Shown here piece after piece: positions 1-8,827 of a stretch of DNA of 64,000 bases. Below the pieces are notes generated by a model. It ran no database searches, was not told where the DNA came from, and worked only from the letters and a program-made list of their open reading frames with translations. The position numbers and the translations under genes were made by a program. Within the stretch, counting starts at the first letter, position 1. Each line of letters opens with the position of its first letter. The stretch comes from Mycobacterium lentiflavum (GTDB taxonomy: Bacteria; Actinomycetota; Actinomycetes; Mycobacteriales; Mycobacteriaceae): the NCBI RefSeq assembly GCF_022374895.2, contig NZ_CP092423.2:4526001-4590000 (forward strand). Direction: 5' to 3'.

Positions 1-1017
1 TACCGAGTGCGGGATGAATGCCCGCGACGCCGCCGAGCACTTCTGGCCCTGGTAGTCGAACGCCCCGCGAATCAACGCCGTGCACAACACCTCCGGGCGT
101 GCCGAGGTGTGCGCGACCACGAAGTCCTTACCGCCGGTCTCGCCGACCAGTCGCGGATAGCTTTGGTAGCGGCTGATATTGGTGCCCACCTGCTGCCACA
201 GCTGCTGAAAAGTCGCCGTCGATCCGGTGAAGTGGATGCCGGCCAGTCGCGGATCGGCCAGTGCCACATCGGAAACCGCGAAGCCGTCGCCGGTCACCAG
301 GTTGATCACCCCGGGCGGCAAGCCGGCGGCCTCGAGCAGCTGCATGGTCAGATAGGCCGACAGTGTCTGGGTGATCGACGGCTTCCACACCACGGTGTTG
401 CCCATCAGCGCGGGCGCGGTCGGCAGGTTGCCCGCGATCGAGGTGAAGTTGAACGGCGTGATCGCGTAGACGAATCCGTCCAGTGGGCGGTACTCGCTGC
501 GGTTCCATTCCCCCGGCCCGCTGACCGGCTGTTGCGCCAGGATCTGACGGGCGAAGGCCACGTTGAACCGCCAGAAGTCGATCTGCTCACACGGCGAATC
601 GATCTCGGCCTGGTAGGCGGACTTGGACTGGCCGAGCATCGTCGCGGCGGCGATCTTCTCCCGCCACGGGCCCGCCAGCAGGTCGGCAGCGCGCAGGAAC
701 ACCGCGGCGCGCTCGTCGAAAGGCAGGGCTGCCCAGTCGTGCTTGGCGGCCATCGCGGCGTCGATCGCCGCCGTCGCGTCAGCATGCCCGGCGTTGGTCA
801 GGATGCCCAATGTGGTGTCGTGGCGGTGCGGCGCGACGACGTCGATGCGTTCACCGTCGCCCATTCTGTGGAAACCGGCGATGACGTGCGGGAGTTCCAT
901 CGGACGGTCGGCCAGCGCGGCTAGCTCGGCACGCAGGCGAGCGCGTTCGGGCGAGTGTGGGGCGTAGTCGTGGACCGGCTCGTTGACCGGTGTCGGCACC
1001 TGAGTGATCGCATCCAT
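1..1017 (-). CDS. pruA: L-glutamate gamma-semialdehyde (P5C) dehydrogenase, C-terminus cut by window edge
   Basis: Oxidises P5C/glutamate semialdehyde to glutamate with NAD+, the second step of proline catabolism in the cytosol. The first 339 codons are present. ATG at 1017 is preceded by a GGATCCTGGG ribosome-binding stretch. The translation starts MDAITQVPTPVNEP and contains ALDH-superfamily blocks: ITPFNFTSIAGNLP, NTVVWKPS, a TGSTATF glycine motif, the GETGGKDF glutamate region and, near the left edge, the QGQKCSAASR catalytic cysteine region. The sequence fits the P5C dehydrogenase branch rather than generic aldehyde dehydrogenases. It lies back to back with the PucR-type gene at 1072, matching Rv1187/Rv1186c. 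The end of the protein and any following putA/pruB gene lie outside the window. Confidence 0.93.
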   Translation of the reverse strand, partial: MDAITQVPTPVNEPVHDYAPHSPERARLRAELAALADRPMELPHVIAGFHRMGDGERIDVVAPHRHDTTLGILTNAGHADATAAIDAAMAAKHDWAALPFDERAAVFLRAADLLAGPWREKIAAATMLGQSKSAYQAEIDSPCEQIDFWRFNVAFARQILAQQPVSGPGEWNRSEYRPLDGFVYAITPFNFTSIAGNLPTAPALMGNTVVWKPSITQTLSAYLTMQLLEAAGLPPGVINLVTGDGFAVSDVALADPRLAGIHFTGSTATFQQLWQQVGTNISRYQSYPRLVGETGGKDFVVAHTSARPEVLCTALIRGAFDYQGQKCSAASRAFIPHSV

Positions 1018-1071
1018 GTTGCCCAGGATCCTCGGCGCAACCCGTCATTCGGTTAGCCGATCGGACAAGAT

Positions 1072-2712
1072 ATGCCGTCGGTCGTAGTAAAATCAGACAA
1101 CATGCGGGTGCCGGGGGTCGGACTGGGGCAGCTGCTGTTGGCGCTGGATGCGACGCTGGTCAGCCTGGTTCCGGACGGTCGGGCCCCGCGCGGCCTGGAC
1201 CTGCCGGTGCGATCGGCGGCGCTGATCGATTCCGACGACGTCCGGCTGGGCCTGGCGGCGGCCGCGAGCTCCGCCGATGTGTTCTTCCTGCTGGGTGTCG
1301 GCGACACCGAGGCGCTGCGCTGGATCGACAAGCAGGCGCGGGAGCACTCCCCGGTGGCGATCTTCGCCAAGGAGCCATCGGCCGAACTGGTGACCAAGGC
1401 GATCGCGGTCGGGTCGGCGGTCGTGGCCGTCGAGCCGCAGGCCCGCTGGGAGCGGCTCTACCAGTTGGTCAACCACGTCCTGGAACACCACGGCGATCGC
1501 AGCGATCCGACCGAAGACTCCGGCACCGATCTGTTCGGCTTGGCGCAGTCGCTGGCCGATCGCATCCACGGCATGGTCAGCATCGAAAACGCGCAGTCGC
1601 ACGTGCTCGCCTACTCGGCCTCCAACGACGAGGCCGACGAGCTGCGCCGGCTTTCCATCCTGGGCCGGGCCGGGCCGCCGGAGCACCTGAAGTGGATCGG
1701 CCAGTGGGGAATCTTCGACGCGCTGCGGGCCGGTGGCGAGGTGGTTCGCGTCGACGAGCGCCCGGAGTTGGGTCTGCGTCCGCGGTTGGCGATCGGGATC
1801 TACCAGCCGCCGCCCGGGCCGCGGCGACCGCCGGTGTTCGCCGGCACCATCTGGGTGCAACAGGGATCGGCGCCGCTCGCCGACGACGCCGAGGACATCC
1901 TGCGCGGCGCGGCAGTGTTGGCCGCCCGCATCATGTTTCGGCTGGCGGCCAGGCCGTCAACGCATGCGCGACGGGTCCAACAGCTACTCGGACTGACCGA
2001 CGCCGACCCGGCCGACGTGGCGGCGATCGCCCGCGAGCTGGGGCTGGCCGCCGACGGTACCGCGGCACTGATCGCCTGGGACGCAATCGACACCGGATCC
2101 CGACACGCGCGGCTGACCGACATTTTAGCGTTGAGCGCCAGTGCTTTTCGACGTGATGCTCAAGTCGCCTCGCGAGGCTCGCGAATGTACGTACTGCTGC
2201 CCGAGACGTCGACATCCCGGTCGGTGACGTCGTGGGTCCGCGGCACGATCAGCGCGTTGCGCGCCGAACTCGGTGTCGAACTGCGGGCCGCCATCGCTGC
2301 GCCGGTCGCCGGCCTGGCCGGCGTCGCCGCGGCGCGCAGTGAGGTCGATCGAGTGCTCGATAGCGCTGAGCGACACCCGGTTTCGATTGGCCAGGTGACG
2401 TCGCTGGCCGAAGCGCGCACCACCGTCCTGCTCGACGAGATCGTCACGACGATCGGAGCCGACGAGCGGTTGGTGGATCCGCGGATACGCGACCTGCGGG
2501 CGCGGGATCCCGTGCTGGCCGAGACGCTGCGGGTCTATTTGGACAGCTTCGGCGACATCGCCACGGCCGCATATTGGCTGCAGGTGCACCCGAACACGGT
2601 TCGCTATCGGGTGCGCCGGATCGAGAAGCTGCTGGCGACGTCGCTGGGCGACCCCGAAGTGCGGCTGGTCTTTTCGCTGGGGCTTCGGGTGCTGGAGCGC
2701 TCGAGCGGTTAG
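1072..2712 (+). CDS. pruC: PucR-family transcriptional activator of proline utilisation
   Basis: This 546-residue regulator is the counterpart of Rv1186c (PruC), known as the activator of the mycobacterial pruA/putA genes. The N-terminal half is an input region with no recognisable catalytic motif. The last 60 or so residues form the PucR-type helix-turn-helix, with visible motifs AAYWLQVHPNTVRYRVRRIE and a preceding LRVYLDSFGDIA. The divergent start, only 54 bp from pruA, supports control of pruA and of itself from a shared promoter. ATG 1072 gives 546 residues; an in-frame ATG at 1102 would give 536, closer to the roughly 538 I recall for Rv1186c, so the start is uncertain by ten codons. 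Confidence 0.85.
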   Translation: MPSVVVKSDNMRVPGVGLGQLLLALDATLVSLVPDGRAPRGLDLPVRSAALIDSDDVRLGLAAAASSADVFFLLGVGDTEALRWIDKQAREHSPVAIFAKEPSAELVTKAIAVGSAVVAVEPQARWERLYQLVNHVLEHHGDRSDPTEDSGTDLFGLAQSLADRIHGMVSIENAQSHVLAYSASNDEADELRRLSILGRAGPPEHLKWIGQWGIFDALRAGGEVVRVDERPELGLRPRLAIGIYQPPPGPRRPPVFAGTIWVQQGSAPLADDAEDILRGAAVLAARIMFRLAARPSTHARRVQQLLGLTDADPADVAAIARELGLAADGTAALIAWDAIDTGSRHARLTDILALSASAFRRDAQVASRGSRMYVLLPETSTSRSVTSWVRGTISALRAELGVELRAAIAAPVAGLAGVAAARSEVDRVLDSAERHPVSIGQVTSLAEARTTVLLDEIVTTIGADERLVDPRIRDLRARDPVLAETLRVYLDSFGDIATAAYWLQVHPNTVRYRVRRIEKLLATSLGDPEVRLVFSLGLRVLERSSG

Positions 2713-2852
2713 CGGCTTGGGGGCTGGGAAGCGGCGGCTGGCCGGGTTGGCGGCGGCCGCTGGCTGGCCGGGTTATGCACCGTCCGGTCTCTATCCACAC
2801 TGCGGGAACCTGCCGGGCAATTGAGTCGGCGGCGTTCACTATATTCGAAACT

Positions 2853-4331
2853 ATGTTCGATACTGATCGCGCGGTGGTGGCCAGGATCGCCGAATGCGCC
2901 CGGGCCGAAGCCGCGGCCGCGGCGCACAAGCTGCAGGCTATCGCCGAATTGGTGAGCCTGCGTGCCGACGGTCCGGTGGATCGCGGCAGTTGGTCGTGCG
3001 ACAACTGGGATGCGATCGCTGCGGAAGTTGCTGCTGCACAGGGTATTAGCCACGGAACGGCATCCGGGCAGATGTATCTCGCAGTGGCGTTGCGCGACCG
3101 TCTACCCCGGGTGGCGGCCCTGTTCGCCCGAGGCGTCGTCAGTGCACGGATGGCAACCGCGCTGGTATGGCGTACCGACTTGATCACCGACCCGCGGACT
3201 CTGCAGATCGTCGACGCGGCGCTCGCCAGTGAGGCGGCGCGGTTCGGGCCTCTTTCGGTTGCCAAGAGCAGCCAGGCGATCGATGCCATCGTCGACCGCC
3301 ACGATCCCGCGGCGGTGCGCCGTACCCGGGCCGCCACCCGCGGGCGCGATGTGGTGATCAGCCCCGCCGACAGTAACTCCGGCACCGCGGCGCTATGGGG
3401 CTCCTTGCTCGCAACCGATGCAGCCCTGTTGGAGCGGCGGTTGACTCAGATGGCGCACCAGGTGTGCGACGGTGACCCCCGCACGCTCGCGCAACGTCGC
3501 GCAGACGCGCTGGGCACGCTGGCCGCCGGTTCCGACCTACTGGCGTGCACATGCGGAGCACCCGAATGCCCAGCCGCCCCCGACACCGACCCACGAGCCA
3601 GCGCCGTGATGATCCATGTCATCGCCGGGGAAGCCGCCCTCGACGCCGCGGCGGATCCGTGCATCTCGGGTGAGCTCACAAGCCGCCCGCTCACTGCGGA
3701 TACACCGCTGCGCATTGCGCTGGCCCCGGACCCCGAACCACCCGCGCCGCCCTGGACGCCCGCCGCCCACATCCGCGGCGGCGGGATGGTCCCGGCGCCA
3801 CTGATCGCGGAACTCATCCGCAATGGCGCCAAGGTGCGGCCGGTGGTCCATCCCGCCGAGGCCGGTCCGGAGGCGGGCTACCACCCATCGGCGGGATTGC
3901 AGCGTTTCGTCCGGTGCCGGGATTTGACCTGTCGCTTCCCCGGCTGCGATCGCCCGGCGGAATGGTGCGATGTGGACCATACGGTGCCCTACCCGCTAGG
4001 GCCGACGCATCCGTCGAACCTCAAGTGTCTGTGCCGAAAACACCACCTTTTGAAGACTTTCTGGACCGGCTGGCATGACGAGCAACGGCCCGATGGAACG
4101 GTCGTCTGGACGACGCCGAGCGGACACACCTACCTCACTCGCCCGGGCAGTCGCCTGCTGTTTCCCACGCTGTGCCTGCCCACCGGCGAATTGCCCATCG
4201 CTCCAAGGAGTGACCGTCCGCCGGGCGGTCGCGGTGTCTTCATGCCGAAGCGTCGCCGAACCCGAGAACAAGACCGCGCATACCGCATCAACGCCGAACG
4301 CTCGCTGAATCGCGCGCAGTTGAACCTCTGA
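2853..4331 (+). CDS. 13E12-repeat-family protein: DUF222 plus HNH endonuclease domain
   Basis: A 492-residue protein with an N-terminal DUF222 helical region (about residues 1-300) and a C-terminal HNH nuclease domain (about 340-410). The HNH region shows a CxxxxCxxxxC zinc pattern (VRCRDLTCRFPGCDRP), the DVDH dyad histidine, and an asparagine-to-histidine segment ending CLCRKHHLLK. The family is the REP13E12 group of mycobacteria, in which the phiRv1 prophage attachment site lies in M. tuberculosis; its role is unknown. The frame stays open upstream to 2574, but GC-rich repeat sequence lies there, and ATG 2853 gives the usual family length (about 490). No clear Shine-Dalgarno precedes it. 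H37Rv carries such a gene near Rv1148c, not at this position. Confidence 0.85.
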   Translation: MFDTDRAVVARIAECARAEAAAAAHKLQAIAELVSLRADGPVDRGSWSCDNWDAIAAEVAAAQGISHGTASGQMYLAVALRDRLPRVAALFARGVVSARMATALVWRTDLITDPRTLQIVDAALASEAARFGPLSVAKSSQAIDAIVDRHDPAAVRRTRAATRGRDVVISPADSNSGTAALWGSLLATDAALLERRLTQMAHQVCDGDPRTLAQRRADALGTLAAGSDLLACTCGAPECPAAPDTDPRASAVMIHVIAGEAALDAAADPCISGELTSRPLTADTPLRIALAPDPEPPAPPWTPAAHIRGGGMVPAPLIAELIRNGAKVRPVVHPAEAGPEAGYHPSAGLQRFVRCRDLTCRFPGCDRPAEWCDVDHTVPYPLGPTHPSNLKCLCRKHHLLKTFWTGWHDEQRPDGTVVWTTPSGHTYLTRPGSRLLFPTLCLPTGELPIAPRSDRPPGGRGVFMPKRRRTREQDRAYRINAERSLNRAQLNL

Positions 4332-4445
4332 AATCGCAGTGCGCCTGCAGCTTTCGCGGCGGCCGCGACACCGGGGCTTGACCGGCGCATTCCGAAATGC
4401 GAAGGTCCAACCAGCGATAACGCAAAGCCGAGCACAGGAGGTTAG

Positions 4446-4865
4446 ATGAGCGGTTCGAGTGCTCGAGGCGGGATAGCGAAAATGTTTGTGGCCCTGACAG
4501 TTATTGCCATGGCTTCGGCGGGAGCGCCGGCCAACGCAACGCCCGATGCGCCGGTCTTGCCCGACAAGTTCCGCTCCGATCTGCCCACTGGTCCCGACGA
4601 TCCCCGATGCCTGCAGTATCCCGGGTTCGCCGCGTGTCAGGGCGGCCCGTACTGGGTGGGGCCACCGGCACCGTCCCCCCCGCCGGGACCGCCCACCGGT
4701 CCACTCGATCCCCAGTGCGCCTTGAATCCCGCGGATGCGGCGTGTGTGGGAAGCCCGTACCTTCCGCCGTCGCCGCCGGCAGCCCGGCCTGCACCCCCGC
4801 CGATCGAACCCCCACCGCGGGTGGAGCCGATTGCCCCGCCGCCCGTAATTCCGGGGCACATCTAG
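4446..4865 (+). CDS. Small secreted proline-rich protein with duplicated Cys motif
   Basis: A 139-residue protein of unknown function. ATG 4446 has a clear ribosome-binding site (AGGAGGTTAG). The N-terminus is a typical Sec signal peptide, with a hydrophobic core MFVALTVIAMASAG and likely cleavage after ANA (about residue 34). The mature part contains two copies of one motif, DPxC-x4-P-x3-C-x-G-x-PY: DPRCLQYPGFAACQGGPY and DPQCALNPADAACVGSPY. Each copy has two cysteines that could form a disulfide. A Pro-rich tail (PPxP repeats) ends in IPGHI. It stands alone between the HNH gene and stf0. The family resembles many small mycobacterial exported proteins, but I do not recognise this one. Confidence 0.75.
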   Translation: MSGSSARGGIAKMFVALTVIAMASAGAPANATPDAPVLPDKFRSDLPTGPDDPRCLQYPGFAACQGGPYWVGPPAPSPPPGPPTGPLDPQCALNPADAACVGSPYLPPSPPAARPAPPPIEPPPRVEPIAPPPVIPGHI

Positions 4866-4938
4866 ATCCGGCCAATCCCGCGCCAGATAGTGCTCACCAG
4901 CAAACTTGACGAGGGGGTCAAGCGAATGCGCTGCTGAG

Positions 4939-4954
4939 TTACGCTCAGCGTGAA
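4939..4954. promoter_or_regulatory. Imperfect palindrome upstream of stf0-cysDNC
   Basis: TTACGCTCAGCGTGAA has 7-base arms around one centre base with one mismatch. It lies 49 bp before the stf0 start in the only gap before the sulfur operon, so it is a candidate operator. No known regulator motif is recognised. Confidence 0.3.
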
Positions 4955-5002
4955 CGTAATTCTGCATGTTGCAGGGGATTTGCATCCGGTTAGGCTTTGC
5001 TG

Positions 5003-5806
5003 GTGGCAGAAAATCCGTCGTCCTATTTGGTGCTGGCTTCCCAGCGCAGTGGCAGCACGCTGCTCGTCGAATCGCTGCGGGCGACCGGCGTGGCGGGCGA
5101 GCCCCAGGAGTTCTTCCAATATCTGCCGACGACCAGCCAGGCGCCCCAGCCGCGGGAATGGTTCGCCGGCATCGACGACGAGTCGATTCTGCGCCTGCTC
5201 GATCCGCTCGACGAGGGAAAGCCGGACCTCGCGCCCCCGGAAATCTGGCGCGACTACATCCGCACCGTCGGCAGGACGCCGAACGGTGTGTGGGGCGGCA
5301 AGCTGATGTGGAACCAGACGCCGCTGCTCCTCGAGCGCGCCGATGGCCTACCCAATCGATCGGGCGATGGCCTGCTCGCCGCGATCCGCGATGTCGTCGG
5401 CGAGGACCCGCTGCTGGTGTATGTCTATCGGCCCGATGTGGTCTCGCAGGCGGTGTCGTTCTGGCGTGCGGTGCAGACCCGGGTCTGGCGCGGCCGGCCC
5501 GACCCGGTCCGCGATGCGCGTGCCACCTACCACGCCGGAGCCATCGCGCACGTCATCACGATGCTGCGGGCCCAGGAGCAGGGTTGGCGCAATTGGTTCG
5601 CCGAAGAAGACGTCAAGCCGATGGAGATCCCGTATCCGGTGTTGTGGCGCAATCTGACTCAAGTCGTGGGCAACGTTCTCGCAGAGTTGGGGCTGGATCC
5701 CAACCTGGCGCCCGAGCCGGTACTCGAGCGCCAAGCCGACAAACGTTCGGACGAATGGGTGGATCGCTACCGGGTCGACGCCGAACGAGAGGGACTACCG
5801 ACATGA
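5003..5806 (+). CDS. stf0: Trehalose 2-sulfotransferase (Stf0)
   Basis: Transfers sulfate from PAPS to the 2-position of trehalose, giving trehalose-2-sulfate, the core of mycobacterial sulfolipids. The 267-residue translation matches the M. smegmatis Stf0 sequence I remember along its whole length. Visible motifs are the 5'-phosphosulfate-binding loop LASQRSGST (residues 11-19) and the GEPQEFFQY segment, whose glutamate is residue 36 when translation starts at GTG 5003; Glu36 is the published general base of Stf0. A TTG at 4997 would add two residues. The stop overlaps the cysD start (ATGA), so the sulfotransferase is translationally coupled to the enzymes that make its donor. In H37Rv the orthologue is Rv0295c, in another context. 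Confidence 0.9.
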   Translation: MAENPSSYLVLASQRSGSTLLVESLRATGVAGEPQEFFQYLPTTSQAPQPREWFAGIDDESILRLLDPLDEGKPDLAPPEIWRDYIRTVGRTPNGVWGGKLMWNQTPLLLERADGLPNRSGDGLLAAIRDVVGEDPLLVYVYRPDVVSQAVSFWRAVQTRVWRGRPDPVRDARATYHAGAIAHVITMLRAQEQGWRNWFAEEDVKPMEIPYPVLWRNLTQVVGNVLAELGLDPNLAPEPVLERQADKRSDEWVDRYRVDAEREGLPT

Positions 5807-6717
5807 CCACCACAACCGACACCCGCGTCGACGAATTGCGACTGCTGGAAGCAGAAGCGGTGCACATCATCCGTGAGGTCGTCGCCGAGCTGGAGCGCCC
5901 CGTCTTGCTGTTCTCGGCCGGCAAGGACTCGATCGTGCTGCTTCGTTTGGCGGAGAAGGCTTTTCGGCCGCTCCCGCTGCCATTTCCGGTCCTGCACGTC
6001 GACACCGGACACAATTTTCCCGAGGTCATCGAATTCCGGGACCGCAGGGTCTGCGGCGTTGGACACAAGCTGATCGTCGCGTCGGTGCAAGAGTCCATCG
6101 ACAACGGCCGGGTCCCCGACCCCGGTCCGGGCGCCTCGCGCAACCGGGCCCAGACGCGCACGCTGCTCGACGCGCTGGAAGCCGGTGAGTTCGACGCCGC
6201 CTTCGGCGGTGCACGCCGCGACGAGGAACGCGCCCGCGCCAAGGAACGGATCCTGAGCTTCCGCGACGAGTTCGGTCAGTGGGATCCCCGCGCACAGCGT
6301 CCGGAACCCTGGTCGCTGTACAACGGCCGGATCAAGAAGGGTGAGCAGGTGCGGGTGTTTCCGCTGAGCAACTGGACCGAGATCGACGTCTGGCGTTACA
6401 TCGAGCTGGAAGACCTTGAGATACCGTCGATTTACTACGCGCACGAACGCGAGGTGTTCGAGCGCGACGGCATCCTGCTGGCGGTCTCGGAATACGCCAG
6501 TCCGCAAGACGGCGAAACCGCAGCGACGGAATGGGTTCGCTACCGCACCGTCGGCGACCTGACCATCACCGGGGCGGTGCGCTCGCGGGCGACCGACATC
6601 GCCCGCGTGATCACCGAAATCTCGGCCGCAACAGTGTCCGAGCGCGGCGAGACGCGCGCCGACGACCGCACGTCGGCCGCCGCGATGGAAGACCGCAAGC
6701 GAGAGGGCTACTTCTGA
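5803..6717 (+). CDS. cysD: Sulfate adenylyltransferase subunit 2
   Basis: The ATP-sulfurylase catalytic subunit makes adenosine 5'-phosphosulfate (APS) from sulfate and ATP, together with CysN. The 304 residues are the normal CysD length. The PP-loop motif LLFSAGKDSIVLLRL (about residues 34-48) is intact, and the family's GEQVRVFPLSNWTEIDVW and C-terminal DRTSAAAMEDRKREGYF blocks are present. ATG 5803 overlaps the stf0 stop, and the cysD stop overlaps the cysNC ATG (6717), giving a tightly coupled three-gene unit. The reading frame stays open upstream through the stf0 region to 4966, but that is an antiparallel-free shadow frame rather than coding. Confidence 0.97.
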   Translation: MTTTTDTRVDELRLLEAEAVHIIREVVAELERPVLLFSAGKDSIVLLRLAEKAFRPLPLPFPVLHVDTGHNFPEVIEFRDRRVCGVGHKLIVASVQESIDNGRVPDPGPGASRNRAQTRTLLDALEAGEFDAAFGGARRDEERARAKERILSFRDEFGQWDPRAQRPEPWSLYNGRIKKGEQVRVFPLSNWTEIDVWRYIELEDLEIPSIYYAHEREVFERDGILLAVSEYASPQDGETAATEWVRYRTVGDLTITGAVRSRATDIARVITEISAATVSERGETRADDRTSAAAMEDRKREGYF

Positions 6718-8651
6718 TGACAGCCACCGAGAAGGCGGCCGAACAAGCCGCCCAAAAGAACTTGCCGCACAAGGGCATCACACGTCAGCTGCTGCGCATC
6801 GCCACCGCGGGTTCGGTCGACGACGGCAAGAGCACGCTGATCGGGCGACTGCTGCACGACACCGACAGCCTGCCGCTGGACCACCTGGAGGCGGTGACGG
6901 ACGAGGAGGGCATCGCCGACCTCGCCGCGCTGTCGGACGGTCTGCGGGCCGAACGCGAGCAGGGCATCACGATCGACGTCGCCTACCGGTTCTTCTCCAC
7001 CGCCACCCGCAGCTACATTCTGGCCGACACTCCCGGACACGAGCGCTACACCCGCAACATGTTCACCGGCGCCTCCAACGCCCACGTGGCGATCCTGCTG
7101 GTCGACGCGCGCGCCGGGGTGCTGCGCCAGACCCGCAGGCATGCCCGGATCGCAAAGTTGTTGGGAATCAAGCACTTTGTGGCGACCGTCAACAAGATCG
7201 ACCTGATCGACTTCGACGAGGCCAGGTTTACCAAGGTGGAAGACGAGCTGCGGCAGTTGGCGGCCCGCCTGGGCGAGGTGGACATCACGGTGATTCCGAT
7301 CGCGGCCAAGCACGGCGACAACGTCGTACACCGTTCCGAGAACACACCGTGGTACGGCGGCCCCACCCTGCTGCAGTACCTGGAGGGCATCGAACTGGCC
7401 GCGCCGAACGCCGAACCGTCACGGCTGCGCTTGCCGGTGCAATGGGTTTCGCGACCCACCGCCGACGTGCGGCGCCGTTACACCGGACGGCTGGCGGCGG
7501 GAACGCTGTCCGTCGGCGACCCGGTGATCTCGCTACCCGCCGGCACCCGATCGACGGTCACCGCGCTGGACACCCTCGACGAGAAGCGCACCACAGGTGT
7601 TGCGCCGCTGTCGGTTTCGATCGAGCTGGCCGACGACATCGATGTGGGCCGCGGCGATGTCCTGGTCAGCGGGGCCGACGACGCGGTGCTGCCGGTGCCG
7701 GCTCGGGAACTGGACGCGACGGTGTGCTGGTTCGTCGACACCCCGCTGCGAGCCGGTGACCGGCTGGCCCTCAAGCAGACCTCCAAGACCGTGCGGGCCA
7801 CCGTACAGGAACTGCACTCGAAGCTCGATCCCGAGACACTCGACGAACTCGACCAGCCGGTTGAGCTGGCGCTCAACGACGTCGGCACCGTGACTCTGCG
7901 AACCAGCTCGGTCGTCATCGCCGACAGCTACACCGACAACCGCGACAGCGGCGCGTTCATCCTGATCGACGAGACCACGAACGACACGGTCGGCGCCGGC
8001 ACCATCATCGAGGCGCGAGAGGTGAAGCCGGGCACCCATCCGCGCACCGACATTCGCTGGCATCCCTCGGCGCTGGACCGCGGCCACCGCTGGCACGCCA
8101 CCGGACAGGCCGGAGCGACGATCTGGTTCACCGGTCTGCCCGCGTCCGGTAAGTCCACCGTCGCGGTCGCCGTCGAGCGCGCGCTCGTCGAATCCGGCCG
8201 GGTGGCCTATCTGCTCGACGGCGACAACCTGCGGCACGGCCTCTCGGACGATTTGGGCTTCTCCCCCGGCGATCGGACCGAAAACATCAGGCGGGTCGGG
8301 CATTTGACTCGGCTGCTGGCCGACGCGGGCGTGGTCGCCCTGGCGTCGCTGGTGTCACCGCTGAAGTCGGACCGGGAGACCGCCCGGGCGCTCAACGACG
8401 CCGCCAAGCTGCCGTTCATCGAAGTGCACGTCGCCACCTCGCTGGCCGAATGCGAAAGACGGGACCCCAAAGGCCTTTACGCGCGGGCCCGTAAGGGCGA
8501 GCTCAAGGGTTTGACCGGTGTCGACGCGCCTTACGAAGCGCCGGAAAACCCCGACCTGGTGCTCGACACCTGCGGCGCCGACATCGACGAGCTCGCCGCC
8601 CAGGTCATCGCGTTGCTCAACGAACGCAGCCCGCAGCGGCCCGTCACCTAG
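6717..8651 (+). CDS. cysNC: Bifunctional sulfate adenylyltransferase subunit 1 / APS kinase
   Basis: A fusion of the CysN GTPase (residues 1 to about 440), which drives ATP sulfurylase, and CysC APS kinase (about 460-644), which phosphorylates APS to PAPS. The GTPase shows P-loop GSVDDGKS (32-39) and the DTPGHERYTRNM switch motif. The kinase shows GLPASGKST (about 473-481) and a DGDNLRHGLSDDLGFS substrate segment. The mycobacterial CysNC fusion is well known. Its stop is followed within 60 bp by the small membrane ORF and YeiH-type gene, probably co-transcribed. PAPS made here is used for assimilation and by the adjacent Stf0. Confidence 0.97.
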   Translation: MTATEKAAEQAAQKNLPHKGITRQLLRIATAGSVDDGKSTLIGRLLHDTDSLPLDHLEAVTDEEGIADLAALSDGLRAEREQGITIDVAYRFFSTATRSYILADTPGHERYTRNMFTGASNAHVAILLVDARAGVLRQTRRHARIAKLLGIKHFVATVNKIDLIDFDEARFTKVEDELRQLAARLGEVDITVIPIAAKHGDNVVHRSENTPWYGGPTLLQYLEGIELAAPNAEPSRLRLPVQWVSRPTADVRRRYTGRLAAGTLSVGDPVISLPAGTRSTVTALDTLDEKRTTGVAPLSVSIELADDIDVGRGDVLVSGADDAVLPVPARELDATVCWFVDTPLRAGDRLALKQTSKTVRATVQELHSKLDPETLDELDQPVELALNDVGTVTLRTSSVVIADSYTDNRDSGAFILIDETTNDTVGAGTIIEAREVKPGTHPRTDIRWHPSALDRGHRWHATGQAGATIWFTGLPASGKSTVAVAVERALVESGRVAYLLDGDNLRHGLSDDLGFSPGDRTENIRRVGHLTRLLADAGVVALASLVSPLKSDRETARALNDAAKLPFIEVHVATSLAECERRDPKGLYARARKGELKGLTGVDAPYEAPENPDLVLDTCGADIDELAAQVIALLNERSPQRPVT

Positions 8652-8706
8652 ATTCAGCGCGAGCTAATCACTTGGTCCGCGACGCCGGTCCCGGCAATAT
8701 GCGGGC

Positions 8707-8823
8707 GTGAGTGATTGGCGCGAGCGGGTCGGCTCGATATCGGTGGACTGGTGGGCGACGCTGGTCGCCGGTGTGATCGTCGTGTTGGCGGTGGCCGATG
8801 CGCTGCCGAAGATTTCGTGGTGA
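8707..8823 (+). CDS. 38-residue single-pass membrane peptide before YeiH-type gene
   Basis: A GTG-started ORF of 38 codons. The translation begins VSDWRERVGSISVDWW, then a hydrophobic run ATLVAGVIVVLAVADAL predicted to cross the membrane, and ends PKISW. It ends 4 bp before the GTG of the YeiH-type transporter, so the two are probably translated from one mRNA. Codon use is normal for the region, with G/C third positions. It could be a transporter accessory subunit, or a displaced first transmembrane segment of the transporter. No Shine-Dalgarno is obvious. Confidence 0.6.
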   Translation: MSDWRERVGSISVDWWATLVAGVIVVLAVADALPKISW

Positions 8824-8827
8824 TCGC

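Noticed and set aside
2574..2852. N-terminal extension of the HNH protein
   Set aside because: Repeat-rich and overlapping the end of pruC; family length fits the start at 2853.
4926..4937. Micro-ORF ATG-CGC-TGC-TGA as a cysteine attenuation leader for the sulfur operon
   Set aside because: Only one Cys codon and no ribosome-binding site; too little to support.
4966..5802. Open frame upstream of cysD, suggesting a long N-terminal extension
   Set aside because: It overlaps stf0 in another frame, is Arg/Gly/Ala-rich, and stf0 has a clear family match. cysD starts at 5803.
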